Below, piece by piece: positions 55,003 to 63,702 of a stretch of 64,000 nucleotides of DNA. Made by a program: the position numbers and the translations under genes. This DNA comes from Vibrio profundi (GTDB lineage Bacteria; Pseudomonadota; Gammaproteobacteria; Enterobacterales; Vibrionaceae). The notes beneath the pieces are model-generated. The model did not search any database. It had not been told where the DNA came from and worked only from the letters and a program-made list of their open reading frames with translations. The stretch is taken from positions 662,351 to 726,350 of the forward strand of contig NZ_RZIS01000001.1 of the NCBI RefSeq assembly GCF_005281835.1, in the 5' to 3' direction. Each line of letters starts with the position of its first letter. Position 1 is the stretch's first letter.

Positions 55003-55635
55003 ATGAATAAGTGCAAAGCCGTGTTAATCGTAGTGGCGATATTGGCTCACGCGAATATAGCTATCGCCTCAGACAAAGAAAGTATGTTGAATGAGTACTG
55101 CGCAAAGTCTGGAGTCGATATAGAACGAACGATAAAAGTAGGCTCTCCAATCGCAGTCGTTCCTAATGCTGGGCCATTTTCGATGATTGAAACGGAAAGT
55201 CAGTTAGATCTCAATTCAGATTTGAAAACGTTTTTGACGGGTGAGGTCGGGCTTAGCCAAAATTGTAGCGAGTTCTTAATCGTCAATGGTCAGCTGGAAG
55301 GTAATCAATCCGGCGACCCACTGGCTAGAGTGTATTTCGACTTTGACCAATCGAAATTGACTGACGCGTCTATATATATTTTAAATAAGATCGTTAAGTT
55401 AGCTTCATTGTCAGACAGCCAATTTTTACTCAATGGACATACAGATAGCATTGGCTACACTGAATACAATGCCGCACTTGGTGAAAGGCGTGCAGAATCC
55501 GTTGGTTTCTACTTGCAGTCAAAAGGTGTAAGCGAGGTGGGTATTTCATCGAGTGGTGAAACCGATCCAATCGCAAGTAACACAACAGCGGAAGGTAGAG
55601 CGAAAAATCGTCGGGTGGAAATCATGACAAATTAA
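55003..55635 (+). CDS. OmpA-family protein at the end of the tad operon
   Basis: A 210-residue exported protein. The signal peptide ends NIAIAS; an N-terminal domain of about 85 residues precedes an OmpA peptidoglycan-binding domain (RVYFDFDQSKLT, NGHTDSIGYTEYNAALGERRAESV, RAKNRRVEI). It probably ties the pilus machine to the cell wall. It lies 11 bases after tadG and is closed by a strong terminator, so it belongs to the operon. Confidence 0.9.
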   Translation: MNKCKAVLIVVAILAHANIAIASDKESMLNEYCAKSGVDIERTIKVGSPIAVVPNAGPFSMIETESQLDLNSDLKTFLTGEVGLSQNCSEFLIVNGQLEGNQSGDPLARVYFDFDQSKLTDASIYILNKIVKLASLSDSQFLLNGHTDSIGYTEYNAALGERRAESVGFYLQSKGVSEVGISSSGETDPIASNTTAEGRAKNRRVEIMTN

Positions 55636-55640
55636 ATTTG

Positions 55641-55680
55641 ATGAAAAAGAGATACGCGCGGAAGCGTATCTCTTTTTCAT
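55641..55680. terminator. Bidirectional terminator of the tad operon and the ynj genes
   Basis: A 17-bp perfect stem (ATGAAAAAGAGATACGC and its complement) with a 6-base loop; A and T runs in the stem ends serve both strands. Confidence 0.92.
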
Positions 55681-55703
55681 TTCCAATAGATACAGCTGAC
55701 TAT

Positions 55704-56315
55704 TTAGCTTGTTTTTAACGTTCTAAAACCAAAATAGATACGCATGAAAGTGGTGAGCCAGCATGCTGCACCAAAGGTATAAGCGATAACTGAAAAGTGC
55801 TGTGGGAACAAACAGAAGAGTATAAAGCAACCAATGGTTTCAGTACCTTCCGTTAACCCCGACATGTAATACAGTGACTTATGTTTATAGACAGGGTTCT
55901 CGATGCCTTGTTTTCCCGCCATCACCGCAAACGCCAGAAAGCTGCTTCCAGTTCCGATAAATGAGAAAATTAAGAATGCCCCTGCAATCGCATTTTGCTC
56001 TGGAGCGGCAATGACAAATCCAAACGGAATCAGTGAATAGAAAAGAAAATCTAAGCTGATATCTAGAAAGCCACCAGCATCACTGATGCCTTGAATTCGT
56101 GCTAAAGCACCGTCTAGGCCATCGCACACTCTATTTAAAATGATGAAAAGTAGCGCTAAATCATAATGTTGAAAAGCAAGGGCTGGAAAAGCGAAACAAC
56201 CTAATAAAAAGCCGAAAACGGTCGTTTGGTTCGCAGTTACCCTAAATTTATTCAGCACTGTCGCCGCTTGAGTGAGTGGCCATTTGATTACTTTGATTGC
56301 GTATTTATCTAACAT
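55704..56315 (-). CDS. ynjF: CDP-alcohol phosphatidyltransferase family protein YnjF
   Basis: A 203-residue membrane enzyme with the family motif in DGLDGALARIQGISDAGGF and LDISLD (D-x2-DG-x2-AR-x8-G-x3-D-x3-D), and about five helices. It should transfer a phospho-alcohol from a CDP-activated lipid or alcohol; the substrate is unknown. In E. coli ynjF also follows ynjBCD, so the link with this transporter is conserved. Gap to ynjD is one base. Confidence 0.85.
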   Translation of the reverse strand: MLDKYAIKVIKWPLTQAATVLNKFRVTANQTTVFGFLLGCFAFPALAFQHYDLALLFIILNRVCDGLDGALARIQGISDAGGFLDISLDFLFYSLIPFGFVIAAPEQNAIAGAFLIFSFIGTGSSFLAFAVMAGKQGIENPVYKHKSLYYMSGLTEGTETIGCFILFCLFPQHFSVIAYTFGAACWLTTFMRIYFGFRTLKTS

Positions 56316-56316
56316 C

Positions 56317-56955
56317 TTAATTTGTCCAAGGCCAAGTCAGTACTTTTGAATTCTCTGGTATATCTGCTTCGTCATGCGTCACCATTAAAGCTGGCACATT
56401 TGCTTTTTTGACTTGCTCAAATACCCAGTCGCGAAATTGCCCCCTTAGTTCTTTATCCAACTTACTAAAAGGTTCGTCGAGTAGCACAAGCTTGGGTTTG
56501 GCCAATAGCATGCGCGACAAACTGATACGAGCGCGCTGTCCTCCAGATATTTGCTCTGGATATGAGTTGGCAAGGTCGACTAAGGATATAGCTTGCAGTG
56601 CGCGTAACGCGTGCTCTTTCCTTTGCTCTTTTTTAATAGAATTAGGTAGGGCAAAGGCAAGGTTTTCCCAGACCGTGAGGTGGGGGAAAAGCAAATCGTC
56701 TTGGAATAAGATCCCAACTTCACGTTTGTGTGCCGGAAGTTCATTTAGCGACGCTTCTTCTAATGTTAACTCGCCACTGAAAGAAAACTCACTTGAGAGA
56801 TGGCCTGCTACTACATTTAGCAAAGTCGACTTACCGCAGCCACTGGGGCCCATTAGGCTTAACACCTCTCCTTTATCGATTGAGAAACTGACAGGTTCAA
56901 ACAGTGCTTCGCCGCTGCGTTTATGGATGACGAGGTTTTTTAGACAAAGACTCAT
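56317..56955 (-). CDS. ynjD: ABC transporter ATP-binding protein YnjD
   Basis: A 212-residue ATPase: Walker A (GPSGCGKST), Q-loop (LFQDDLLFPHLTVWENLAFAL), signature (ISGGQRARISLSRML), Walker B (LVLLDEPFSKLD), H-loop (MVTHDEADI). It belongs to the iron/thiamine-type importer group. It overlaps the ynjC coding end by 35 bases. It pairs with YnjC and YnjB. Confidence 0.9.
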   Translation of the reverse strand: MSLCLKNLVIHKRSGEALFEPVSFSIDKGEVLSLMGPSGCGKSTLLNVVAGHLSSEFSFSGELTLEEASLNELPAHKREVGILFQDDLLFPHLTVWENLAFALPNSIKKEQRKEHALRALQAISLVDLANSYPEQISGGQRARISLSRMLLAKPKLVLLDEPFSKLDKELRGQFRDWVFEQVKKANVPALMVTHDEADIPENSKVLTWPWTN

Positions 56956-58630
56956 TATTAGTAGAACTCGTGATAATAGAAGTTGATGGGCGTCTTTTTA
57001 GTTTGGATACAGTGACAGCCAAGCTAAAGAAAATTAAAGGTAAAAGTGCCTGCCAAATCGCGTAAATAGCGGTAACGCGTCTGTCGAAACCACTTGATAA
57101 AGCCACTGCTTCGGTCGTAATTGTACTGACTCTTCCTGCACCAAGCACGAGCGTTGGAAGGTATTGAGCTAAGCTGACACTCATCCCGACCGCCCAAGCA
57201 AAGGCTACCGCTGACATTAAGATCGGTAACTTTATATGGAGCCAGGCATATAAAGGGCTCTTACCCATACTCAGTGCCGCTTTAATATAGCTTTGGTCAA
57301 AGCTTTTCCAAGGGCCATCGAGTGCCAAATAAACGAATGGGAAAGCGAAGAAAACATGAGACCAAATGACCCAAAATAGATAACTATTGCTTGAAATCAC
57401 TAGGCTAACGACTTGTAACCCAAATAAGACTGACAATTGAGGCACCAACATTGGGATTGCGATGATATAACCAGGAAGCGCGAAACGATATTTTAAGCGA
57501 TACTCGTGGGCGATCAGCGCCAAAATTAGTGCGGCGGTTGCACTTGCGAAGGCAATAATCAAACTGTCGTTAATTGTGGGTAGAACATTGTCCCACTCGA
57601 TCAACCAAAATCGTTCACTGAATCGGCTTGGTACTAAATCAGGGAAGCGCCAGCGGTGGGCAACGCTCCATATCGCTAACACTGGAACAATTAACGCACT
57701 GATACCAAGTACGGTTAAGAAAAAGGTGCCACCAGGTAGCGATGATCCATAACGCCCGGAGTATTGCCAACTACGCCAGTATCGAATGACAACCCATTCA
57801 ATCAGTCTCGCTAGAGTGATTAATACACTGGCAAGAATAAATAGAACCACAGCGCCTGCTGCCGCTCTTGGCAATAGGTTTAGATCTGGATCATTGAACC
57901 ACTGCCATACTAATACAGCAAAAGTAGGAGGGTTGGTTGGGCCTATGATTAACGCGATATCCACTACCGACAAGCTATAAGCAATCACAGCCAGCATCGG
58001 AAAACGCATTTTGCTAAACCATTGTGGGAACACACACTTCCACCACATTTGATGCCGGTTATACCCTAGTGAAGCACTGACTTTAGTGACTTGCTCGACT
58101 CGAAGTTGGCTCAGAATTGGGATGCTCATTAATAGTAGAAAAGGTACTTCCTTGATAGCCAGGGCGAGTGCAAGCCCAAAGCCATATTGATCTTTGATCA
58201 ACCAGCTTAATTCGGCACCTTGGTTTACCCAGTCATTGCCTTCGAATAGCGTAGAAGCTAAACGAGCGATGATACCGGTGGGAGAGAAAAGAAATGCAAA
58301 GCCAATCGCGAAGGCGACATGTGGCATGGCCAATAATGGAGAAAGACTGGTTTCTATACGTTGCCAGACTTTAGTAGCCCAGCATTTCTGGAGAATGGCG
58401 AAAGTGATTAAACATGCCAAATAGCTGGAGAATAGCGCAGAGAAGATGGTGATGCCTATGGAAGTTCCAACACCTTCCCAGCTAAAAACTTGTGTAAACC
58501 CAGCAAACGAAAACTGCGTGAGTCCTATCGGTGGAATGTAGCCGAACGCTGATAGTAGTACACCACTTATCCCTGGGATAGTTGGCAATACAGCGATTAA
58601 AATAACACCAATATAAAGCAGTCGTAACAT
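56921..58630 (-). CDS. ynjC: ABC transporter permease YnjC (fused two-domain)
   Basis: A 569-residue permease with two BPD_transp_1 halves and about twelve hydrophobic segments. Both halves carry EAA-type loops (KVSASLGYNRHQMWWKCVFPQ and KAALSMGKSPLYAWLHIKLPI). This fused form is typical of ThiP/FbpB-type importers and of E. coli YnjC. Substrate not established. Confidence 0.9.
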   Translation of the reverse strand: MLRLLYIGVILIAVLPTIPGISGVLLSAFGYIPPIGLTQFSFAGFTQVFSWEGVGTSIGITIFSALFSSYLACLITFAILQKCWATKVWQRIETSLSPLLAMPHVAFAIGFAFLFSPTGIIARLASTLFEGNDWVNQGAELSWLIKDQYGFGLALALAIKEVPFLLLMSIPILSQLRVEQVTKVSASLGYNRHQMWWKCVFPQWFSKMRFPMLAVIAYSLSVVDIALIIGPTNPPTFAVLVWQWFNDPDLNLLPRAAAGAVVLFILASVLITLARLIEWVVIRYWRSWQYSGRYGSSLPGGTFFLTVLGISALIVPVLAIWSVAHRWRFPDLVPSRFSERFWLIEWDNVLPTINDSLIIAFASATAALILALIAHEYRLKYRFALPGYIIAIPMLVPQLSVLFGLQVVSLVISSNSYLFWVIWSHVFFAFPFVYLALDGPWKSFDQSYIKAALSMGKSPLYAWLHIKLPILMSAVAFAWAVGMSVSLAQYLPTLVLGAGRVSTITTEAVALSSGFDRRVTAIYAIWQALLPLIFFSLAVTVSKLKRRPSTSIITSSTNNESLSKKPRHP

Positions 58631-58650
58631 CGTTTACTGAGTCTTAATGA

Positions 58651-59793
58651 TTAATTACCGTAGCGTTTCAGCCACTCTTTCTCGATAGCCGCCTGCCAAC
58701 TAGGGTGAGGTTCGTCTACAGATTTAAATTGTTGAGTGTTTTTAGCTGAGCCTTCTAAGTATTTGCTGCTTAACACTGAAGGATCACCCCAAACGTTAAG
58801 GTCGCCTTTGCGTGATTGTGCTTCAGGGCTCAGTAAAAAGTTGACGGCAACTAACGCGCCTTCACGAGCTGCTGCATTCCAAGGGATTGCTAAGAAGTGA
58901 ATGTTCGACAACGCACCATTATCCATTGCATAAGCTTTGGTTGTATCTGCGAGTTTTCCGCTAACTTGCGAAGAATATACGGCATTCGGATTAAAAGTAA
59001 TAGCCAGATCCAGTTGACCATCATCTAAAAGTTGGATGCTCTCCGCAGTTCCTGCTGGGAATTGTTTACCATTTCGCCATGCAACCTTATGGAATTCGTC
59101 TAAATATCTCCATAGCGGTTGAGTTACCTCAGAAAAGTTTTGCTCGCTGACAGGCTTGTAAAGCGCTGGGTCATTGTTAGTGAGTTCAAGTACTAAGGCT
59201 TTCAGGAAGCTAGTTCCATGGAATTCTGGTGGGCGTGGGTAGCTTAAACGGTTAGGAAAAGCTTTCGCGTAACTCAGCATCTCTTTAAAAGAACGTGGTG
59301 GGTTGTTTAAGGTTTTTTCGTCATGAATGAAGACCAGTTGACCAAGGCCCCAAGGTGCTTCTAAGCCATTGGTTGGTTCCGAAAAGTCTAGAGTGACAGG
59401 TAAAGATTTATCAACATATTGCCAGTTAGGAAGCTGTTCTACGAATGGCCCGTGAAGCAATTCGTTGTCTTTCATTGATTTGAAGTTTTCGCCATTGATC
59501 CATACAAGGTCGACGCTACCGCCTGTCGATTTACCTGCCGCTTTTTCTGCAATTAGGCGAGGGGTTGTTTCTGCAATGTCTGACACTTTTACATGCTTTA
59601 ACGCGACGCCATGTTCACGTTGTAGTTTTTTAGCTGCCCATTGAATGTAGTTGTTAATTTCTTGGCTGCCACCCCAAGCGTGAAAGTAGACAGTTTGCCC
59701 TTGGGCTTTATCTTCAACTGTGCGCCAGTCTTCATCTTGAGCGAGTGAATGTGAGCTTAAAAATAAACCCAGTAAACAAAGCAGTTTTTTCAT
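58651..59793 (-). CDS. ynjB: ABC transporter substrate-binding protein YnjB
   Basis: A 380-residue periplasmic binding protein of the YnjB family. A signal peptide (MKKLLCLLGLFLSSHSLA) precedes WRTVEDKAQGQTVYFHAWGG, a family start, and NAAAREGALVAVNFLLSPEAQ near the end. ATG 59793 is preferred to 59805, since it has GGA at a suitable distance and gives a standard signal. The ligand is unknown; thiamine-like compounds are one suggestion for this group. I see no TPP riboswitch upstream. Confidence 0.88.
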   Translation of the reverse strand: MKKLLCLLGLFLSSHSLAQDEDWRTVEDKAQGQTVYFHAWGGSQEINNYIQWAAKKLQREHGVALKHVKVSDIAETTPRLIAEKAAGKSTGGSVDLVWINGENFKSMKDNELLHGPFVEQLPNWQYVDKSLPVTLDFSEPTNGLEAPWGLGQLVFIHDEKTLNNPPRSFKEMLSYAKAFPNRLSYPRPPEFHGTSFLKALVLELTNNDPALYKPVSEQNFSEVTQPLWRYLDEFHKVAWRNGKQFPAGTAESIQLLDDGQLDLAITFNPNAVYSSQVSGKLADTTKAYAMDNGALSNIHFLAIPWNAAAREGALVAVNFLLSPEAQSRKGDLNVWGDPSVLSSKYLEGSAKNTQQFKSVDEPHPSWQAAIEKEWLKRYGN

Positions 59794-60040
59794 AGTGTGT
59801 TCCATTCAATTGGTTTGGAGCAGCATCATGCTGATATCGAATTTTGGTTTTTGTAATGGCAATTAATCTAACGAAGTGTGAGTGCGTTAAACTAATAATA
59901 ATAGATTCAATCAATTACAACTGAAGCTAAGCGTAACATCATTTTTACAAGATGTAGGCTAAAGACCGTGGTCAGAGAAGAAAAATTTCATTAATGCGCT
60001 GAATTTGTTACGGGTAGTCACTTAAGGCGGGCTTATAAAC
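59794..60040 (-). promoter_or_regulatory. Upstream region of ynjBCDF
   Basis: A spacer of 247 bases, AT-rich, with no gene and no recognised riboswitch or operator. It must hold the ynjB promoter. Confidence 0.3.
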
Positions 60041-60070
60041 AAAAAAGGCGCCAAGCTATTGCTTGCCGCC
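60041..60070 (-). terminator. Terminator of the META-domain lipoprotein gene
   Basis: On the minus strand GGCGGCAAGC pairs with GCTTGGCGCC (one mismatch) around an AATA loop, followed by six T. Confidence 0.8.
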
Positions 60071-60095
60071 TAAGGAATCTTATTGGTTGGAACGA

Positions 60096-60545
60096 TTAGT
60101 TCACCCAATCACGTAGCGTATAAGTTAACGTGTGAGTATCATTTTTTAGTTCAAGCGTATCTTTGGTAAGCGTGATGTCGCTCCAGTCTGATAATGTCGC
60201 AGACACTGTGCGTTCGATTTCCATTGCGCCGTCTGGGCACATTTTCATCGTCATACCCATCTGCTTGATACGGAACTGACCTTCTTCGTTTAGCTCAGCT
60301 TGACCAAAAAAGTTATTACAGCCAGCGTTACCGTTAGCGGTCATTTTCTCAGCCACTTCTAGACGAGGTGCTTCTTGGTGTTCACCAATAGTAATGTCGT
60401 TACCGTCGATTTGCGTAAGCTGCCAGTTATGGTGTTGTAGATCGGTTGGGGTCACTTGCGTCACATTGTCACCGTTACTTGCACATGCGGCTAATAGCAT
60501 TGGAAGAGTTGAGATTGCCAGTAATTTTTTTGAACTAAACTTCAT
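60096..60545 (-). CDS. META-domain lipoprotein (HslJ-like)
   Basis: A 149-residue lipoprotein with lipobox MLLAAC. The META domain starts with HHNWQLTQIDGNDI and has the usual NGNAGCNNFFGQAEL and MGMTMKMCPDGAMEIE segments. E. coli HslJ is a heat-inducible lipoprotein linked to novobiocin resistance; the biochemical role is unknown. ATG 60545 is chosen because GGAG lies 9 bases upstream and the signal peptide is then N-terminal. Monocistronic. Confidence 0.88.
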   Translation of the reverse strand: MKFSSKKLLAISTLPMLLAACASNGDNVTQVTPTDLQHHNWQLTQIDGNDITIGEHQEAPRLEVAEKMTANGNAGCNNFFGQAELNEEGQFRIKQMGMTMKMCPDGAMEIERTVSATLSDWSDITLTKDTLELKNDTHTLTYTLRDWVN

Positions 60546-60734
60546 AGTAATAGGCTCCGATAGAAGTATATCTGTAGCATTCAATTCATGGCTACTTGAT
60601 TGAGGAGAAGTATAGTTAATAAAACACTGTTTTTGTCAGCATGAGGTCATAGTTTCGTATGGATCACAGCTTCCTTAAGTGAAAATCAGCTTGTTATATT
60701 TTTACGCTATGGTGGTCGAGTAAAGGAGGGCACT

Positions 60735-60983
60735 ATGGAACAATTAGAATTCTTTCAAGTACCTAGCCCATGCGTAGGCGTTTGTACTGTAGACAATAAA
60801 GGCTATTGTCATGGCTGCATGAGAAAACGTGAGGAGCGTTTCGGATGGCTTACTATGACACCTGCTGAGCAGTTGCATGTTATTAAGCTATGCAGGCAGC
60901 GCTATCGTAGAAAAATGGCCAAACAGAAACTGGAAGCAACAGAAGTACAAGAGCCCCAAAGCCCGCAACAAGACCTTTTTTGA
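60735..60983 (+). CDS. DUF1289 protein
   Basis: An 82-residue protein with four conserved cysteines, SPCVGVCTVDNKGYCHGCMR, followed by the WLTMTPAEQ helix, which is the DUF1289 (PF06945) pattern. The cysteines may hold a metal or iron-sulfur cluster. The C-terminal tail is charged and glutamine-rich. A strong AAAGGAGG ribosome site precedes it. Function unknown. Confidence 0.85.
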   Translation: MEQLEFFQVPSPCVGVCTVDNKGYCHGCMRKREERFGWLTMTPAEQLHVIKLCRQRYRRKMAKQKLEATEVQEPQSPQQDLF

Positions 60984-61142
60984 ACTTCCGTCCAAGGCAC
61001 TCCAAACCGCCCGATTTCTTAACTATTCACCAATATGAGAAGGTTTGATGCGTTACGCGTAGAGTTACTTATAACAACTGCTTTACATGTTTTGAGCTTT
61101 GTATTAATAAAAGATATGCAGTGAATGTTGTGAGGAGTAGTG

Positions 61143-61310
61143 ATGAATAAACGAAACGACAAATTGAATCGAACTCCTAAATGTCCAGCTAGTGAGCCGA
61201 AGCGTCTTGATGAGCAGGAAAATCACATTGATACTTTAGACTGGGATTTAATGTCAGAGGAACAGCAACAAGATATATTAGATCACCTTCGAGATATGCC
61301 TTTTCAATAA
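61143..61310 (+). CDS. Small protein of 55 residues, function unknown
   Basis: ATG 61143 follows AGGAG by 5 bases. The frame encodes a polar, acidic product beginning MNKRNDKLNRTPKCPA and ending LRDMPFQ; the second half (MSEEQQQDILDHLRD) looks like one amphipathic helix. A TTTACA / TTAATA promoter-like pair lies upstream (about 61082-61110). No known family recognised. The gene is convergent with the thiamine-binding protein gene. Confidence 0.55.
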   Translation: MNKRNDKLNRTPKCPASEPKRLDEQENHIDTLDWDLMSEEQQQDILDHLRDMPFQ

Positions 61311-61379
61311 TGCAGGCGGTGAACACCGCTTGTTGACTTGTCCTTCTTCCCAACCCTCAATCAACGACTCATCGTTTTC

Positions 61380-61425
61380 TATAGCCTGACGACGTAGAAA
61401 TGTGATTCCACGTCGTCAGGCTATA
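61380..61425. repeat. 16-bp perfect inverted repeat between convergent genes
   Basis: TATAGCCTGACGACGT and its exact complement are separated by 14 bases. No T run follows. It lies between the 55-residue gene and the thiamine-binding protein gene and would form a very stable RNA hairpin on either strand. Confidence 0.6.
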
Positions 61426-61480
61426 ACGTTAATTTTGGCGTAGTGGTGCTTATTTCAGAGCTAAACCGGAAAGAGTCGGT

Positions 61481-61813
61481 TTATACGAACATGTGGTTAG
61501 CTTTTGTGACACCGCGGTGGTAGGTGCAGAAAGTATCATCGGCAGCGTTAGTTTTGCTATGGATTTTGATATTAGTGATAACTTCAACCGCACCAGCATC
61601 GTAACACGCTTGTTCAGCACGCTTTACAATGTCTAGAAGTGTATTGAGTTCGCCTTTCATCGTAGTTTCCATTGCGCCAACTTGAAAGGGTACGTTTGCC
61701 TCTTTTACTACTGCAATCGCTTTATCAACCACTTCAAAATTATTGCCTTCCTTTAGTCTTGGGATAACTTGAAAGGCAACCATCACTTCTTTTTCACGTG
61801 TAATTTCAGACAT
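61481..61813 (-). CDS. MTH1187-family thiamine-binding protein (DUF77)
   Basis: A 110-residue ferredoxin-like-fold protein. The core VMVAFQVIPRLKEGNN and VPFQVGAMETTMKGEL is the MTH1187/YkoF-like pattern; members bind thiamine or related compounds and often sit near thiamine transport genes. The start may be ATG 61813 or the in-frame ATG 61783, where many family members begin; ribosome sites do not settle it. Confidence 0.85.
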   Translation of the reverse strand: MSEITREKEVMVAFQVIPRLKEGNNFEVVDKAIAVVKEANVPFQVGAMETTMKGELNTLLDIVKRAEQACYDAGAVEVITNIKIHSKTNAADDTFCTYHRGVTKANHMFV

Positions 61814-61876
61814 AACAGTTCATCAATTCTCGAAATAAAATATGCCGAGAATCATAGGGTAAACCTAAACGAATTG

Positions 61877-62098
61877 CTACTTGTTGCCCCAGTGATCGCT
61901 CACCCAGCCGCCAATATGTTCGTCGAAATGATTACCTGAGAAACGCTGATTACGCTCAACAGAAGACTCGCATTCAGGTTTACTATCGAGAAGGGTTTGA
62001 ATGTAATTTGCCATCGGGTCATTAGAGAGTTGGCGCTCTCGTCGCGTTGCGACTTCTTTTATCAGTTGTAGGCGATAAGTAGAGCTGGCACGTTTCAT
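61877..62098 (-). CDS. Small hypothetical protein, 73 residues
   Basis: A basic, soluble protein with a good GGGAGG ribosome site before ATG 62098. The first half is helical and arginine-rich (YRLQLIKEVATRRERQL), and the end carries GWVSDHWGNK. I do not recognise the family. It is 63 bases upstream of the thiamine-binding protein gene on the same strand and might be co-transcribed. Confidence 0.6.
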   Translation of the reverse strand: MKRASSTYRLQLIKEVATRRERQLSNDPMANYIQTLLDSKPECESSVERNQRFSGNHFDEHIGGWVSDHWGNK

Positions 62099-62283
62099 TT
62101 TAATGACCTCCCGGTTGTGATTACTAATAGAAAAAACTAGTAGTCGGTTGGAGTAGCGTCAACGTGCTTTAGAAGTATTTTTTAACGTTTGTTTGGTTAT
62201 CAGTAGCTTGCCAAGATAATCAATTTTGAGACACAGTTTAGATTGTCGAAAGTTGCAATAAATCTGTCATTTAAGCGCGGTTT

Positions 62284-62313
62284 TTCGGGCTTATCTTATA
62301 AAATAAGCCCGAA
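62284..62313. repeat. 11-bp hairpin downstream of the helicase gene
   Basis: TTCGGGCTTAT and ATAAGCCCGAA form a perfect stem with an 8-base loop just after the helicase stop on the minus strand. There is no downstream T run on that strand, so termination is only possible. Confidence 0.5.
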
Positions 62314-62319
62314 TGGTAA

Positions 62320-63546
62320 TTATCGGCTGTTTTTGCCTTTAAATTGCTTGATGCTTTTTTTCTTGGCGCTACGACGATTCGCTTGTTTGTCTCTTGCTGG
62401 GCGCTTGCGCTCACCGGATGTTGGTTTATCTGTTACAGGAAAGTCAGCTAGATTTTCAAGTGTTAACTCACGTTGCGTTAATTCACGGATAGCACTTAAT
62501 GCGTCGCTCTCACTATGGCAAACCAAAGAAATAGCGAGGCCGGTTTGTCCCGCTCTAGCGGTTCGGCCAACTCGGTGCACATAAACGGGAGCGCTACTTG
62601 GTAACTCAAAATTGATCACAACGGGAAGTGAATCCACATGAATGCCGCGAGCGAGTAAATCTGTGGCCACGAGAACTTGTACTTTATGATCCTTAAACGA
62701 TTGCAGCGTTTGTTCTCTTTCTTCTTGGCTTTTATTCCCATGAAGAGCAGCGACGGTAATACCCGCTTTACTTATCTTCTTGGTTAACGCATCCGCGTTG
62801 TCTTTTGCTCCAATGAAGACCAATACCTGCTTCCACGAATTGTCTTTGATGAGAGCAATGAGAGCTTGGGCCTTGCTGCCTTTATTAACCAAGTAAAGCG
62901 TTTCGTTAACTGAGTCTACAACGCTGTTAGTAGCATTAGCTTCTAAACGAGTCGGATTAAACAAGATTTGATTGACCGACTGGTTGAGTGTGTCAGGCAA
63001 GGTTGCTGAAAACAGTAATGTTTGCTTGTTCGCAGGTAATAACTGAATTAGCTTTTGAACATCTGGCCAGAATCCCATTTCGAGTAGCCTATCTGCTTCA
63101 TCTAATACAAGTTGTTCAATGTGACGAATATCGATGGCTTGCTGGTTAATGAGATCGAGTAATCGACCTGTGGTAGCAACGACGATTTGTGGCCGTTTTT
63201 TTAATTGCTCTAACTGAACGTCTTTATCCACTCCGCCAACAAGTACAGCGAGGCGTACACCAATAGGTTGTGCGACTTCATTTATCGCTGTGTATACCTG
63301 ATGCGCTAATTCTCGAGTTGGAACGAGTACAAGCGATTGGATGGTTGAGGCATCCTGCTTAGTTTGGTCTACGAGCGGTAACCCAAACGCTAACGTTTTT
63401 CCGCTTCCCGTCTGCGCTAAGGCGAGTACGTCCTTTTTTTCGAGCGCTGGGGGAATGGCTAGTCTCTGGATCTGCGTGGCCGTTTTCAGTGTTTTTGGTA
63501 AAGCTGCGACTAACGCAGAGCTAAGGTTAAGCTCAGAAAAAGACAT
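62320..63546 (-). CDS. DEAD-box ATP-dependent RNA helicase (RhlE-like)
   Basis: A 408-residue helicase unwinding short RNA duplexes, probably in ribosome assembly or RNA decay. Motifs in order: Q-motif region (TATQIQRLAIPPAL), AQTGSGKT, PTRELA, TTGRLLD, DEAD, SAT, then in domain 2 VLVATDLLARGIHV and HRVGRTARAGQ. The C-terminal tail is short and very basic (RPARDKQANRRSAKKKS), as in RhlE-type enzymes. Monocistronic. Confidence 0.93.
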   Translation of the reverse strand: MSFSELNLSSALVAALPKTLKTATQIQRLAIPPALEKKDVLALAQTGSGKTLAFGLPLVDQTKQDASTIQSLVLVPTRELAHQVYTAINEVAQPIGVRLAVLVGGVDKDVQLEQLKKRPQIVVATTGRLLDLINQQAIDIRHIEQLVLDEADRLLEMGFWPDVQKLIQLLPANKQTLLFSATLPDTLNQSVNQILFNPTRLEANATNSVVDSVNETLYLVNKGSKAQALIALIKDNSWKQVLVFIGAKDNADALTKKISKAGITVAALHGNKSQEEREQTLQSFKDHKVQVLVATDLLARGIHVDSLPVVINFELPSSAPVYVHRVGRTARAGQTGLAISLVCHSESDALSAIRELTQRELTLENLADFPVTDKPTSGERKRPARDKQANRRSAKKKSIKQFKGKNSR

Positions 63547-63702
63547 AGTTTCGGTTCGATTGGAAATGGGATGCCGAGTCTATCAGCTGTGCACAATATG
63601 TAAAACAATAGGGGGAGTCTACTCAATATCGGCTTTCATATTGTAATCGATGAGTTGCCCAGTAGAATGCTCCGAGCTAACTAAGTAATAGAAGAGTGAA
63701 TA

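Noticed and set aside
56408..56986. 192-codon plus-strand open frame
   Set aside because: It is antisense to ynjD, whose Walker, signature and H-loop motifs are complete; the antisense frame has no ribosome site or family resemblance.
59794..59990. TPP riboswitch before ynjB
   Set aside because: The conserved CUGAGA and ACCUGA-type segments are not present on the minus strand.
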